In this document: one piece after another, positions 1-7,753 of the stretch
Layout of the letters: every line of letters starts with the position of its first letter
Position numbering within the stretch: position 1 is the stretch's first letter
NCBI GenBank assembly: GCA_024644385.1
Contig: JAHELB010000001.1
Location: 39,739 to 103,738 of the forward strand
DNA length: 64,000 bases
DNA from: Nitrosopumilaceae archaeon
GTDB lineage: Archaea; Thermoproteota; Nitrososphaeria; Nitrososphaerales; Nitrosopumilaceae
Direction of reading: 5' to 3'
Position numbers and translations under genes: made by a program
The notes under the pieces: generated by a model
Told to the model about the DNA's origin: nothing
What the model saw: only the letters and a program-made list of their open reading frames with translations
The model's database searches: none

Positions 1-320
1 AAAATTACAAGCGACCGTTCCTTTGAGATTTTTTTAATAATATCTTTGAGGTCTTTTTCAAAATTGATCCTACTTGAGCGAAAAATTTTTAGCTTTTCAT
101 TTTTTTTAATCATTCCGGAAATCAAAAAACCACTATACAATAAGTCAAAATCTAAAAAAATTATTGAGCACGTATTTGAATTAACCAATCTGTTTAAAAA
201 CTCAGTTTTTAGAAAAGGTTGGGAACATAAAATAATATTGGGATTTTTTTCAGAAAATTCTTTTTTAATTTGTGAAAAATCATTATCCAAAACCTGCTTA
301 GGATTTTTATCCAACACCAA
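1..320 (-). CDS. Partial hypothetical protein running off the left edge
   Basis: An open reading frame on the minus strand reads from a TTG (318-320) or GTG (315-317) to the window edge, giving about 106 residues without a stop. It has no ATG near its start. Its composition looks protein-like: alternating charged helices and a hydrophobic strand stretch containing NIILCSQPFL and IIFLDFDLLYSG, as in a P-loop or KaiC-like fold, but no Walker A is visible in this fragment. The start lies only about 23 bases from the divergent aminotransferase start, so the two promoters would overlap. The C-terminal part lies outside the window. No function is assigned. Confidence 0.55.
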   Translation of the reverse strand, partial: MVLDKNPKQVLDNDFSQIKKEFSEKNPNIILCSQPFLKTEFLNRLVNSNTCSIIFLDFDLLYSGFLISGMIKKNEKLKIFRSSRINFEKDLKDIIKKISKERSLVI

Positions 321-343
321 TTTAGAAATTTCCAGATATAATA

Positions 344-1492
344 ATGAATTTAGACTCTAAAGACGTATCTGAGGACTTTCCATGTGGAAAAATCTACCTA
401 AACAATGCGTCAGTTTCTTTGGTGCCTACATCAAGCATTGAGGCTATGAATGAATTTCTAAAATCTTATAATTCGATAGGTCCAGACTCCATTGATTCTG
501 AACCATTTGTTAGTGAAATATTAAAGAAAACTAGGAAAGTTATAGCAAAGATCATAAACTGTCAACCTGATGAAATTATTTTAACTCAAAGTACAACTGA
601 TGGTGTAAATATTGTCGCAAATGGGCTTTCGTTTGATTCAAATTCTAATATCATAATACGTGGTATGTCTCATGAACATCACGCAAATTTTTATCCTTGG
701 ATTCGACTGAAAAATAAAGTAGAAATTAAAAATCTAACAATTGATAAAAATGGATTTTTTAATTTTGATGAATTAAATAAATTTCTAGATAACAACACAA
801 AATTAGTTGCTCTCAGTCATGCCTTGTATAACACTGGTTCAATTTTACCCATAGAAAAAGTAGGAAAAATCCTGGAAAATAAAATCCCATTTTTCGTTGA
901 CGGAGCTCAAACTGTAGGCTGTTTAGGTAATCTTGATGTAAAAGATCTAAAATGTAATTTTATGGCTTTTAATGGATCAAAATGGCTTTGTGGGCCAATG
1001 GGGACAGGAATATTTTATTGCGATCGAAGTTCAAGTAATTTACTTGAACCAATATCTATAGGTGGTGAATCTGCAATGTTATACGAAGGGTCAAATTTAT
1101 CTTTTAAAGAGTTACCTGAAAAATTTCAAACAGGATTCCGAAACTATGTTGGAATGGTTGGTTTAGAATCATCTGCAAACTATCTTTACAGGTATGGAAT
1201 GGAAAATATCCGGAGAAAAAACCTACATCTCTCAAATATGCTCAGAGAAGAATTATCAAAAAATGAAAAAATAATCTTTTACGGTCCCACAACATCCCAT
1301 GATCGTACAAGCATTATTTCTTTTACAATAGATGGATGCCAGCCAGATATTGTGATAAAAAAATTAGAAAAACAAGGAATTATTTTGGCTGTTAGAGAAA
1401 TTTATGACAAAAAGATAATTCGAGTTTCTCCTCATTTTTTTAATACTGAATCAGAAATTCTTCGAGTTATAGATGCAATAAAGAAATTATAG
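344..1492 (+). CDS. Class-V PLP-dependent aminotransferase (cysteine desulfurase-like fold)
   Basis: The 382-residue protein has the class-V aminotransferase architecture. The PLP Schiff-base lysine is in NGSKWLCGP (about K213), the aspartate that contacts the pyridine nitrogen is in VDGAQ (about D186), and an SHEHHAN segment near residue 109 stacks on the cofactor. The C-terminal region reads RVSPHFF and lacks the mobile-loop cysteine of SufS/IscS desulfurases. It is therefore more likely an isopenicillin-epimerase-like or amino-acid lyase/aminotransferase member than a true desulfurase. The exact substrate cannot be read from the sequence. The 3' end overlaps the convergent Lrp-type gene by six bases. 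Confidence 0.85.
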   Translation: MNLDSKDVSEDFPCGKIYLNNASVSLVPTSSIEAMNEFLKSYNSIGPDSIDSEPFVSEILKKTRKVIAKIINCQPDEIILTQSTTDGVNIVANGLSFDSNSNIIIRGMSHEHHANFYPWIRLKNKVEIKNLTIDKNGFFNFDELNKFLDNNTKLVALSHALYNTGSILPIEKVGKILENKIPFFVDGAQTVGCLGNLDVKDLKCNFMAFNGSKWLCGPMGTGIFYCDRSSSNLLEPISIGGESAMLYEGSNLSFKELPEKFQTGFRNYVGMVGLESSANYLYRYGMENIRRKNLHLSNMLREELSKNEKIIFYGPTTSHDRTSIISFTIDGCQPDIVIKKLEKQGIILAVREIYDKKIIRVSPHFFNTESEILRVIDAIKKL

Positions 1493-1759
1493 ATTTTCTT
1501 GTTCTTCTATGACCATCATTGTTAGGGTCGATTGTACTTTACTTATCTTCCTAATCTTATTTGTGATAATTGAGCGTAGATTTTCAGCATTGTCGGAAGT
1601 TAATTTCAGTACAATGTCATAAACCCCATAAACTCCTTGTATCTCAAATTGGATATTTTCATCTTTGAGTATTGGTTTTATTTCTTCGATTATAGAATTA
1701 TCTGAACCAAGATCAGAATTCAAGAGAACGTAGGCAGTAGGCATGTTGCAGATTTTCAT
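1487..1759 (-). CDS. Stand-alone Lrp/AsnC-type ligand-binding (RAM/ACT-like) domain protein
   Basis: This short protein (85-90 aa) matches only the C-terminal effector-binding half of Lrp/AsnC regulators. It has a beta-alpha-beta-beta-alpha-beta pattern with AYVLLNSD at the start, GVYGVYDIVLKL in the middle and STLTMMVIE at the end. No helix-turn-helix precedes it. Such stand-alone domains usually bind amino acids and can co-assemble with full-length Lrp proteins, one of which is encoded at 42042-42944. The natural start may be the internal ATG at 1744 (MPTAYV) rather than 1759. It converges with the aminotransferase and overlaps its stop. Confidence 0.8.
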   Translation of the reverse strand: MKICNMPTAYVLLNSDLGSDNSIIEEIKPILKDENIQFEIQGVYGVYDIVLKLTSDNAENLRSIITNKIRKISKVQSTLTMMVIEEQENL

Positions 1760-1821
1760 GAACAGTATTTAACCTTTAATAAAAATAAAAGACTGATTAA
1801 CTATTCCAAACATCTCGTGAT

Positions 1822-2466
1822 ATGAATTATCTAGATCTTACATTAACGATTTCTGAAAAAATTCCCAACTTTCCAGGTTCACCCACCCCTCACTTTATTC
1901 CTTGGTCTACAATTAAAGATAATTCTTACAATCTTGAATTACTTTTTTTAAGCACTCATACTGGAACCCATCTAGATGCACCTTACCATTTTGTAAAAAA
2001 AGGAGAAAAAATTCATCAAATACCAGTAACCAGGTTTATTGGAAATGCTCTATTAATTAAAATAAAAAAGAAAAAAAATCAAGAAATTACAAAAAAGGAC
2101 CTTCTTGAATTTGAACAAAAAAATGGAAAAATCACAACTTCTTCTTCAATTATTTTTTTCACGGGTTGGCAAAAAAATTTAACTAAGGAATTATATTTTG
2201 AGAATAATCCCGGTCTATCAAAATCAGCAGCTGATTATCTAGTATCAAAAAAAATCAACTTGGTTGGAACAGATTCCCCAAGTATTGATTTAGGAAAAAA
2301 CAAAAATTTCCCTATACATAAAATTTTTGCAAAAAATAATATCTTAATTGTTGAAAACCTATCCAATCTAGAAAAAATTCCTATTCTTGAATTTAACTTT
2401 ATTATTTTACCTCTTAAATTAAAAGGCGCGACAGGCTCCCCTGTTAGAGCTATCGCTTACTACTGA
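1822..2466 (+). CDS. Cyclase-family metal-dependent hydrolase (kynurenine formamidase-like)
   Basis: The 214-aa protein carries the signature of the cyclase/KynB family, HTGTHLDAPYH, with metal-ligand candidates H46, H50, D52 and H56. A downstream GTDSPSID segment and a C-terminal LPLKLKGATGSPVRAIA segment fit the same fold. Members hydrolyse formamides such as N-formylkynurenine or act on cyclic amides; the substrate here is unknown. No tryptophan-catabolism genes are adjacent, so a kynurenine role is not supported. The 3' end overlaps the convergent AmrS-like gene by seven bases. Confidence 0.85.
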   Translation: MNYLDLTLTISEKIPNFPGSPTPHFIPWSTIKDNSYNLELLFLSTHTGTHLDAPYHFVKKGEKIHQIPVTRFIGNALLIKIKKKKNQEITKKDLLEFEQKNGKITTSSSIIFFTGWQKNLTKELYFENNPGLSKSAADYLVSKKINLVGTDSPSIDLGKNKNFPIHKIFAKNNILIVENLSNLEKIPILEFNFIILPLKLKGATGSPVRAIAYY

Positions 2467-3518
2467 ATCATGTGAAATCGATTTTTTTTATAATTTTTTG
2501 ATAAATTCCCCACTATTGGAATTTGATTTCCACAAAATTGACATTGATTCTTTTCATTAAGGTTCCATGACTCTATATCAAAACTAAATCTTTTGATTAC
2601 AATATTATTACATTCAGGACAGTATGTGTGTTCAAGTGGATGACCTGGAACATTTCCAATATAGGCATACTTTAGTCCCACTTTTTTGGCAATTTGATGA
2701 TGTTTTTCCAAAGTTTTCACTGGAGTAGAATCAAACTCCATCATTTTATAATCAGGATGAAAACGCAGAAAATGAATAGGCATCTCTGGCCCAAATTCAT
2801 CATAAACAAATCTACATAACTTTTCAGCATAATCTAAATTATCTCCAACTTGCGGAATAATCAAATCAGTAATCTCTACATGAATTTTGGTTTTATCTCG
2901 AATTTCTAAAAGAGTATCAAAAACCGGTTGAGGATCTGGAATTCCGATGAATTTTCTTGTAAACTCTGGTTCTGCATTACCCTTGAAATCAACCGTGATA
3001 GAATCTAAAAATTCTCCCATCATTTTAACCGATTCGGGAGTATCATACCCATTTGAAACAAATATGTTGTAAAGATTTTTTTGATGAGCTATTATTCCAC
3101 AATCCCTTGCAAATTCTATAAAAATGGAGGGTTCATTATAGGTATAGGCAATGCCATCTGCACCGTTATCTATGGCAGTTTGTACAACTTCTAGTGGAGT
3201 CATATCGACACCTTCAATTTTTCTCCTTTGACTAATATCGTAATTTTGGCAATATTTGCAAAGCCAATTACACCCTGTCGTGGCAATAGAATATACTTTT
3301 GAGCCTGGATGATAATGAGTAACAGGTTTTTTTTCAACGGGGTCAACATGACCTGCAATTACCTTACCATAGACAAATAGATCCAGTTTGCCTTCAATAT
3401 TTCCTCTAATACCACAAAGACCAATTTGTCCTTCAGCCATCTCACAATATCTTGCACATGCTGTACAACGTACCTTGTTGTTTGGTAATTTTTTATAAAG
3501 AACTGCTTCTTTTCCCAT
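2460..3518 (-). CDS. amrS: AmmeMemoRadiSam-system radical SAM enzyme (AmrS)
   Basis: The 352-aa protein is a radical SAM enzyme of the pyruvate-formate-lyase-activase-like AmrS family. The cluster-binding CxxxCxxC is TGCNWLCKYC (C83, C87, C90). It is preceded by an N-terminal cysteine set (C18, C21, C25, C35) and followed by a C-terminal zinc-ribbon-like CPEC...CQFC. In many archaea AmrS occurs with AMMECR1 and Memo homologues; neither is adjacent here. The reaction is not established for the family. The start at 3518 gives the expected N-terminus (MGKEAVLYKK), and the upstream spacer to 3601 is a divergent promoter region. Confidence 0.9.
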   Translation of the reverse strand: MGKEAVLYKKLPNNKVRCTACARYCEMAEGQIGLCGIRGNIEGKLDLFVYGKVIAGHVDPVEKKPVTHYHPGSKVYSIATTGCNWLCKYCQNYDISQRRKIEGVDMTPLEVVQTAIDNGADGIAYTYNEPSIFIEFARDCGIIAHQKNLYNIFVSNGYDTPESVKMMGEFLDSITVDFKGNAEPEFTRKFIGIPDPQPVFDTLLEIRDKTKIHVEITDLIIPQVGDNLDYAEKLCRFVYDEFGPEMPIHFLRFHPDYKMMEFDSTPVKTLEKHHQIAKKVGLKYAYIGNVPGHPLEHTYCPECNNIVIKRFSFDIESWNLNEKNQCQFCGNQIPIVGNLSKNYKKNRFHMIQ

Positions 3519-3600
3519 TTTATCATACTAGATGTTTTTCCAATATAAGGGGATAGCATTTTTCGCAATCCTAAAAATATACAATATTTACAAAATACTT

Positions 3601-4095
3601 ATGAGCAAACCAGGAAATGCATGGAGAAAAATCCATGGAAAAATTACCAAAAGGCCAACTAATTTCTCTTGGTTAATTGAAGAAAAACTCGCCGGATCTG
3701 GAATGCCAACAAGTTTTGATGAGTTAAACTGGATTCTAGAACAGGGAGTAAAATCTATTGTAACTATGACAGAAAATTCCTTGCCAGAAAATTGGGTAAA
3801 CGACATTAGATATTTGCATGTTCCTACCCCGGATCTAACTGCTCCAGATATGGAGAAAATTGATGTAGCAGTTGACTTTATTCATGAAAACATAACAGAT
3901 AATCAAGCTGTGATGGTTCACTGTGCTGCCGGGATGGGAAGGGCAGGAACCATTTTAGCCTGTTATCTAGTAAAATATCAAAAATATTCCTCGAAAGAAG
4001 CAATAAAGAAAATTCGAAAAGAAAGACCTGGTTCTATTCAATCTGAAACGCAGGAACTAGCAATTACTTTTTATCAAAAACATATTGGAAATTAA
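3601..4095 (+). CDS. Dual-specificity/tyrosine protein phosphatase
   Basis: The 164-aa protein ends with the Cys-based phosphatase signature HCAAGMGRAGT (HCxxGxxRxGT), holding the nucleophilic cysteine and the P-loop arginine. A general-acid aspartate candidate lies in TPDLTAPD about 35 residues upstream. This is the compact archaeal DSP type. The frame stays open upstream to 3532, but the ATG at 3601 is preferred: it has a TATA-like AT-rich stretch (3575-3595) at leaderless distance and gives a normal-length protein. The substrate is unknown; phosphoprotein or phosphoinositol-like substrates are both possible. Confidence 0.85.
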   Translation: MSKPGNAWRKIHGKITKRPTNFSWLIEEKLAGSGMPTSFDELNWILEQGVKSIVTMTENSLPENWVNDIRYLHVPTPDLTAPDMEKIDVAVDFIHENITDNQAVMVHCAAGMGRAGTILACYLVKYQKYSSKEAIKKIRKERPGSIQSETQELAITFYQKHIGN

Positions 4096-4096
4096 T

Positions 4097-4234
4097 TTAA
4101 ACAAACTCTGAAACTAGCTTTCCATCTACAACTTTTATTCGAAGTTTTATATTTTCTTTAAATATTAAAATTAATTCTTCAGTCTCTTCGACCTTCACTA
4201 ATTCTTGCATTTTGATTTGATCAAACTTTGCCAT
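4097..4234 (-). CDS. Very small conserved-looking protein (45 aa), paralogue of 4244-4396
   Basis: A 45-codon ATG frame was found by reading the minus strand between two larger genes. The product begins MAKFDQIKMQ and ends VVDGKLVSEFV. It resembles its upstream neighbour (50 aa, MAKYDGLLGQ...AVDGKIETVSI): both open with MAK(F/Y)D and both have a (L/F)IFK(E/D)N strand followed by (V/A)VDGK. The two frames lie nine bases apart on the same strand, which suggests an operon of duplicated genes. The sequence predicts a small all-beta domain with no catalytic motif. Function unknown. Confidence 0.6.
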   Translation of the reverse strand: MAKFDQIKMQELVKVEETEELILIFKENIKLRIKVVDGKLVSEFV

Positions 4235-4243
4235 ATTTCTCAC

Positions 4244-4396
4244 CTATTCTGGAATTGACACAGTTTCAATCTTTCCGTCAACGGCCTTGATGAATAAAAA
4301 CCTGTTATCTTTAAAAATAAATGTAATTCCCCCTTCCTTATCTGGTTCCTCAACCTCAAGAACTATTTGTCCCAAAAGACCGTCGTACTTTGCCAT
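4244..4396 (-). CDS. Very small conserved-looking protein (50 aa), paralogue of 4097-4234
   Basis: A 50-codon frame starts at ATG 4396 and ends at TAG 4244, nine bases before the start of its paralogue. The product alternates acidic turns and hydrophobic strands (GGITFIFKDNRFLFIK, then AVDGKIETVSIP). It has no cysteines, signal peptide or membrane segment. The paired repeats in two adjacent short genes argue that both are translated, since chance frames would not resemble each other. Function unknown. Confidence 0.6.
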   Translation of the reverse strand: MAKYDGLLGQIVLEVEEPDKEGGITFIFKDNRFLFIKAVDGKIETVSIPE

Positions 4397-4519
4397 ATTA
4401 ATCCATAAAAAAAGTTCCTTATATCCCTAATTGAACTAAATATTATTTTTATATTAATGGTAATTTTGAAAGGTGAATTTAAATTATAAATTATTTTCAA
4501 AAAATCAAAATAAAAAACT

Positions 4520-4930
4520 GTGAACAGGAAAAAACTTGAACAAATAATAAGGATAATTTTTTCTGTTTTTATGAAAATGGACCATGCACAGTTTTGCCAA
4601 GAAATCTTAGAAAAAAACCCTCAAATTCGATTTAGTGGAATTTTAAACTCTCGAGGAGATTTAATGGTAGAACGTAATCGAGATGAATCTGCAAAACTAC
4701 TGGATGATGGCGAAATTAAAATGTCAATTCATTATACTTTTCAAAGATGGACTAGTATTCAAAATCTTGCCCATAAAATAGGTAAGGAAAAAACAAGCAT
4801 TACAGAATTTGACAAAGTAACACTAATTAGTATTCTTTTAAATGATGGAAATCTTCTTTTATTGAGTTCAGAACCTGGAGTCAATTATATGGAGATATTA
4901 TCCAAAGTTAGACAATCCATACCACATTAA
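4520..4930 (+). CDS. Thaumarchaeal DUF6659-like protein
   Basis: The 136-aa product resembles the DUF6659-type proteins that occur in many copies in Nitrosopumilus-like genomes: an ILNSRGDLMVERNR strand-turn, then an HYTFQRWTSIQNLAHKIG segment and an acidic EFDKVTLISILL strand. The start is a GTG at 4520; a TATA-like AAATTATAAATT at 4484-4495 sits at leaderless distance. An internal ATG at 4571 is the alternative and would remove 17 residues. The family has no known biochemical role, and its identification here is from memory of the pattern, not a search. Confidence 0.7.
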   Translation: MNRKKLEQIIRIIFSVFMKMDHAQFCQEILEKNPQIRFSGILNSRGDLMVERNRDESAKLLDDGEIKMSIHYTFQRWTSIQNLAHKIGKEKTSITEFDKVTLISILLNDGNLLLLSSEPGVNYMEILSKVRQSIPH

Positions 4931-5011
4931 TAATTTAAAAAAAATATTGAATTTGATTTTATTAGATTAATTTATTCTCAAATTATAAGGCAGTAAAAAA
5001 ATAAAAAAATA

Positions 5012-5272
5012 ATGAAAGGACTTTATTGGTTAGTATTAGGACTCTGCGTTTGGTTTATTCCATACATAATCATGCAATCAATAGAGACACCAGAAAATCC
5101 TGAAGAATCTACCAAGGAAATATTATATACGCTTCCTCAAGAAATAATTATTTTTCATCTTGGAATAGCTGTAGTTATTATGGTAAAAGCAGTAATAACA
5201 ATTCGAAAGGAACGCAGAAATTCAAGATCTGAAGATTCAAAAAAAGGAAAGAAAAAATCCAAACACTCGTAG
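5012..5272 (+). CDS. Small two-helix membrane protein
   Basis: This 86-aa protein has two hydrophobic segments, roughly residues 4-22 (YWLVLGLCVWFIPYIIM) and 48-63 (IIIFHLGIAVVIMVKAVI). They are separated by an acidic loop and followed by a very basic cytoplasmic tail rich in Lys, Arg and Ser. The positive tail predicts an inside C-terminus. No recognised family. It is a single gene between the DUF6659-like gene and the nitrogen island. Confidence 0.65.
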   Translation: MKGLYWLVLGLCVWFIPYIIMQSIETPENPEESTKEILYTLPQEIIIFHLGIAVVIMVKAVITIRKERRNSRSEDSKKGKKKSKHS

Positions 5273-5309
5273 TATCAATGATTTACCAAAAATAAGAACC
5301 AAAATTCAA

Positions 5310-5347
5310 AATTATCAAATATTTTTTCCTTTTCATAATTGATAATT
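5310..5347. promoter_or_regulatory. Inverted repeat upstream of the PII-like gene
   Basis: AATTATCAA (5310-5318) and TTGATAATT (5339-5347) are perfect 9-base inverted arms around a 20-base spacer. They lie just upstream of a TATA-like GTATAATAAA (5353-5362) and the ATG at 5386. The same TTGATAAT core occurs in the inverted repeat between glnK and amt at 6333-6354, so it may be a shared operator. AT-rich DNA produces such words often, so this is an inference. Confidence 0.4.
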
Positions 5348-5385
5348 AGATAGTATAATAAATACGAAAATTTTTGACATTTAGT

Positions 5386-5964
5386 ATGAAGAAAATTGAG
5401 GCTATAATTAAGAGATCCAGTTATACATTAATTGCTGAAAAATTAAATGCCCTTGGATATACTATCATTGATAAGAGAAATTTAGAAGATAATCCGATCT
5501 TTGATAAACAAAGATTATCTAAAAAGGTAGGGGATAGTCCTTTTGAGGTAATCCCTCTTTCCAAAATTGAATTGGTTGTAACAGAAAAAGATGCTAGAAA
5601 AGTTATAGATATTATTTCAAAAAAATCAGGGTTCTCTTCAAACCAAATTGGGAAAATCTTTATTTCAGAAATGGAAGAGGTGGTAGAAATTGATTCTCTT
5701 CAAAGTACACAAGATCTTGAGATAGATGAAAATAAATCTCCACAAAAACCAAAAATTATCCGAGGTAGATTGGTTCCCCTTCAGAAACATACTTTGCTTC
5801 GACTACAACATGTTTATACTGAAAACCACGAGATCCTGATTTCAGATTATAGAATAAAATCATTTAGTGATTTTGTTAATCACTGTATAATGGGATATCT
5901 TCCCGCCTTTGAAAAAAAACTCAAACACTCTTCGATTATTTATGAAAATAATTTTAAATTTTAA
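5386..5964 (+). CDS. Divergent PII-like protein with an extra C-terminal domain
   Basis: The first 110 residues follow the PII/GlnB pattern: MKKIEAII at the start, an amphipathic helix, KIELVV in the central strand and IGKIFIS, which matches the GKIFV of true PII proteins. The T-loop region is not conserved, and the nucleotide-contacting C-terminal motif (RIRTGE in GlnB) is replaced by VEIDS, so ATP/2-oxoglutarate binding is doubtful. An additional 75-residue basic helical region follows, with no recognised family. A TTG at 5374 is an alternative start; the ATG at 5386 matches PII N-termini. It converges with glnK, overlapping by four bases, and lies beside an ammonium transporter, so a role in nitrogen signalling is likely but unproven. 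Confidence 0.7.
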   Translation: MKKIEAIIKRSSYTLIAEKLNALGYTIIDKRNLEDNPIFDKQRLSKKVGDSPFEVIPLSKIELVVTEKDARKVIDIISKKSGFSSNQIGKIFISEMEEVVEIDSLQSTQDLEIDENKSPQKPKIIRGRLVPLQKHTLLRLQHVYTENHEILISDYRIKSFSDFVNHCIMGYLPAFEKKLKHSSIIYENNFKF

Positions 5965-6290
5965 ATAACTTCCTCTCCTTCATTCCCAGTTGCAATATCG
6001 ATAGAGCGAAGAACTGGTGAAACAAAGATTTTCCCGACAGTACCTTTATTTTTAAAAATAGTTATAACTTGATCTTCTTTGCTTTCTGGAATAACTAACT
6101 CAATAATATATTTCTGGCTAAATTGGGGTTGAAATATAGCACTTCCTTTTTTGGCATGAATTTCCGGTGGAGGTCGTTTTCCTCGCCCTCGAACTTTACC
6201 TACAGTAAGACCACCAATGTGGAACTCCTTTAATGCCTCACTAATGGCCATTACATCATTATTTGCAAGAATTGCTTCTATTTTTAACAC
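5961..6290 (-). CDS. glnK: PII nitrogen regulatory protein (GlnK type)
   Basis: This 109-aa protein matches PII trimers over its whole length: LKIEAIL, the GGLTVGKVRGRG turn before the T-loop, KYIIELVIP, GTVGKIFVSPV and IDIATGNEGEEV. It should bind ATP/ADP and gate the ammonium transporter encoded divergently 117 bases away. The T-loop (KRPPPEIHAKKGSAIFQPQ) has no tyrosine at the uridylylation position, so covalent control by GlnD-type enzymes is not expected. Transcription probably starts within the shared glnK-amt spacer that holds the inverted repeat at 6333-6354. Confidence 0.92.
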   Translation of the reverse strand: MLKIEAILANNDVMAISEALKEFHIGGLTVGKVRGRGKRPPPEIHAKKGSAIFQPQFSQKYIIELVIPESKEDQVITIFKNKGTVGKIFVSPVLRSIDIATGNEGEEVI

Positions 6291-6332
6291 TAAAAAATTT
6301 ACGAGGTTTTTCCCAAATAATAGTTTCAGATT

Positions 6333-6354
6333 TTGATAATCATTTGATTATCAA
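6333..6354. promoter_or_regulatory. Perfect 10-2-10 inverted repeat between glnK and amt
   Basis: TTGATAATCA (6333-6342) and TGATTATCAA (6345-6354) form a perfect 22-base palindrome with a two-base spacer, in the middle of the 117-base spacer between divergent glnK and amt. An extra half-site GTTATCAA follows at 6359-6366. The position fits an operator for a dimeric regulator controlling both promoters. The site is symmetric with a DNA-turn-sized spacing; which protein binds it cannot be told. Confidence 0.55.
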
Positions 6355-6407
6355 TTAGTTATCAATTTTCGTTATTATTATTTAGTTTCCCAAACTTTTG
6401 ATTACCG

Positions 6408-7724
6408 TTGCCAATTGATACAGGTGATACTGCATGGATGCTCGTAGCAGGGAGCTTGGTACTTTTAATGATTCCTGCTCTAGGACTTTTCGAATCAGGT
6501 TTATTAAGAAAAAAAAATGCTGTATCGGTTTTCATGCAAATTTTCTTTGGTTTAGCATTACTTAGCGTAATGTGGTTTGTATTTGGTTTTAGTTTATCGT
6601 TTGGTCCAGATGAAACAGGCGGGTTAATGGGAAATTTGGATTGGGTTTTCCTTAAGGGAGTACCGTGGGACGATGCACTTGATTATGCACCGACAATCCC
6701 AGGAGTTTTGTTTGTAAAATTCCAATTAATGTTTGCCGCGATTACTCCACTCCTTCTTACAGGTACTATAGCAGAACGAATGAAATTTAGTTCTTTTATC
6801 ATTTTCATAGCAACATGGTCCATACTCATCTACTATCCTCTGGTGCATTGGGTATGGGGGGGAGGATGGTTATCTGCCATTGGGGTAGTTGATTTTGCCG
6901 GCGGTATAGTAATCCACACAAGTGTAGGAATGGGAGCATTGGCTGCTGCAATTGTTCTTGGTCGAAGAAGGTTCTTTGGCCCAGCAATTGAAATTCCACA
7001 CAGTATCCCATTGGCTGTAGTAGGTTCTTCACTTCTTTGGCTTGGGTGGTTTGGATTTAATGCAGGAAGTGCTTTAGCCTCGGGATCTCTAGCAGGAAAC
7101 ACCGTCATTGTAACTCACATGGCATCTTCGGTTTCTGCTTTGATATGGGTAGGATTATCATGGATGAGGACAGGAAAACCTTCAGTAGTTGCAGCTATAA
7201 ACGGAGCAATTGCAGGGTTGGCGGGAATTACACCAGCATCAGGTTTTGTTAGTGTAGAACACTCCTTTGTCATTGGGATTGCAATAGGACTTGCTTCCTA
7301 CTCTACAATTATTATCTTCAAGGAGAAATTGAAAATAGATGACGCATTAGATGTAAGTTCAATCCATGGAACTGCTGGTATAATAGGAGCTCTGGCAATA
7401 GGGATTTTCGCCAGTCAAGCTGTTAACCCTGCAGGTCCTAATGGTCTTCTCTTTGGCAATCCAGATCAATTAGGAATACAAGCAATCGGAGTTGGAGTGG
7501 CAGCAGCTTTAGGATTTGGGGGAACTTTCATAATTATGAAAGTTCTTGATTTTTTAATAGGAGTACGAGTATCGCCAGAAGTAGAAGATGCTGGTTTAGA
7601 TATAAGCGAACATGCTGAACGCGCCTATGCTGATGAAGAGGAGTTCAAACTAGACATGGATGAGTATGTTAAAAGTTTAAAGGATAAAGGAGAATTTTTC
7701 TTCAATAAAAAAGATAAATCATAA
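6408..7724 (+). CDS. amt: Ammonium transporter (Amt/MEP family), short N-terminus
   Basis: The 438-aa protein is an 11-helix Amt channel. The twin pore histidines are in IVIHTSVG and SSIHGTAG; the family motifs LLLTGTIAERMKF, WVWGGGWL and WFGFNAGSALAS are intact. The canonical FYGGLVRKKN is altered to LFESGLLRKKNA. It starts at TTG 6408 directly before the first helix, without a signal peptide, unlike the second transporter at 58406. The C-terminal cytoplasmic tail (GLDISEHAERAY, then an acidic-basic extension of about 30 residues) is the region that contacts GlnK. The gene is divergent from glnK, so co-regulation is expected. Confidence 0.95.
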   Translation: MPIDTGDTAWMLVAGSLVLLMIPALGLFESGLLRKKNAVSVFMQIFFGLALLSVMWFVFGFSLSFGPDETGGLMGNLDWVFLKGVPWDDALDYAPTIPGVLFVKFQLMFAAITPLLLTGTIAERMKFSSFIIFIATWSILIYYPLVHWVWGGGWLSAIGVVDFAGGIVIHTSVGMGALAAAIVLGRRRFFGPAIEIPHSIPLAVVGSSLLWLGWFGFNAGSALASGSLAGNTVIVTHMASSVSALIWVGLSWMRTGKPSVVAAINGAIAGLAGITPASGFVSVEHSFVIGIAIGLASYSTIIIFKEKLKIDDALDVSSIHGTAGIIGALAIGIFASQAVNPAGPNGLLFGNPDQLGIQAIGVGVAAALGFGGTFIIMKVLDFLIGVRVSPEVEDAGLDISEHAERAYADEEEFKLDMDEYVKSLKDKGEFFFNKKDKS

Positions 7725-7753
7725 CATAACTATTTTAAAAAATTTTATGGTGT

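Noticed and set aside
46-360. Plus-strand frame of 104 codons at the left edge
   Set aside because: It lies opposite a more protein-like minus-strand frame and has low-complexity Phe/Ser/Lys content; its end overlaps the aminotransferase start.
6826-7108. Minus-strand frames inside the first amt gene
   Set aside because: Proline-rich shadows of the conserved Amt coding frame.
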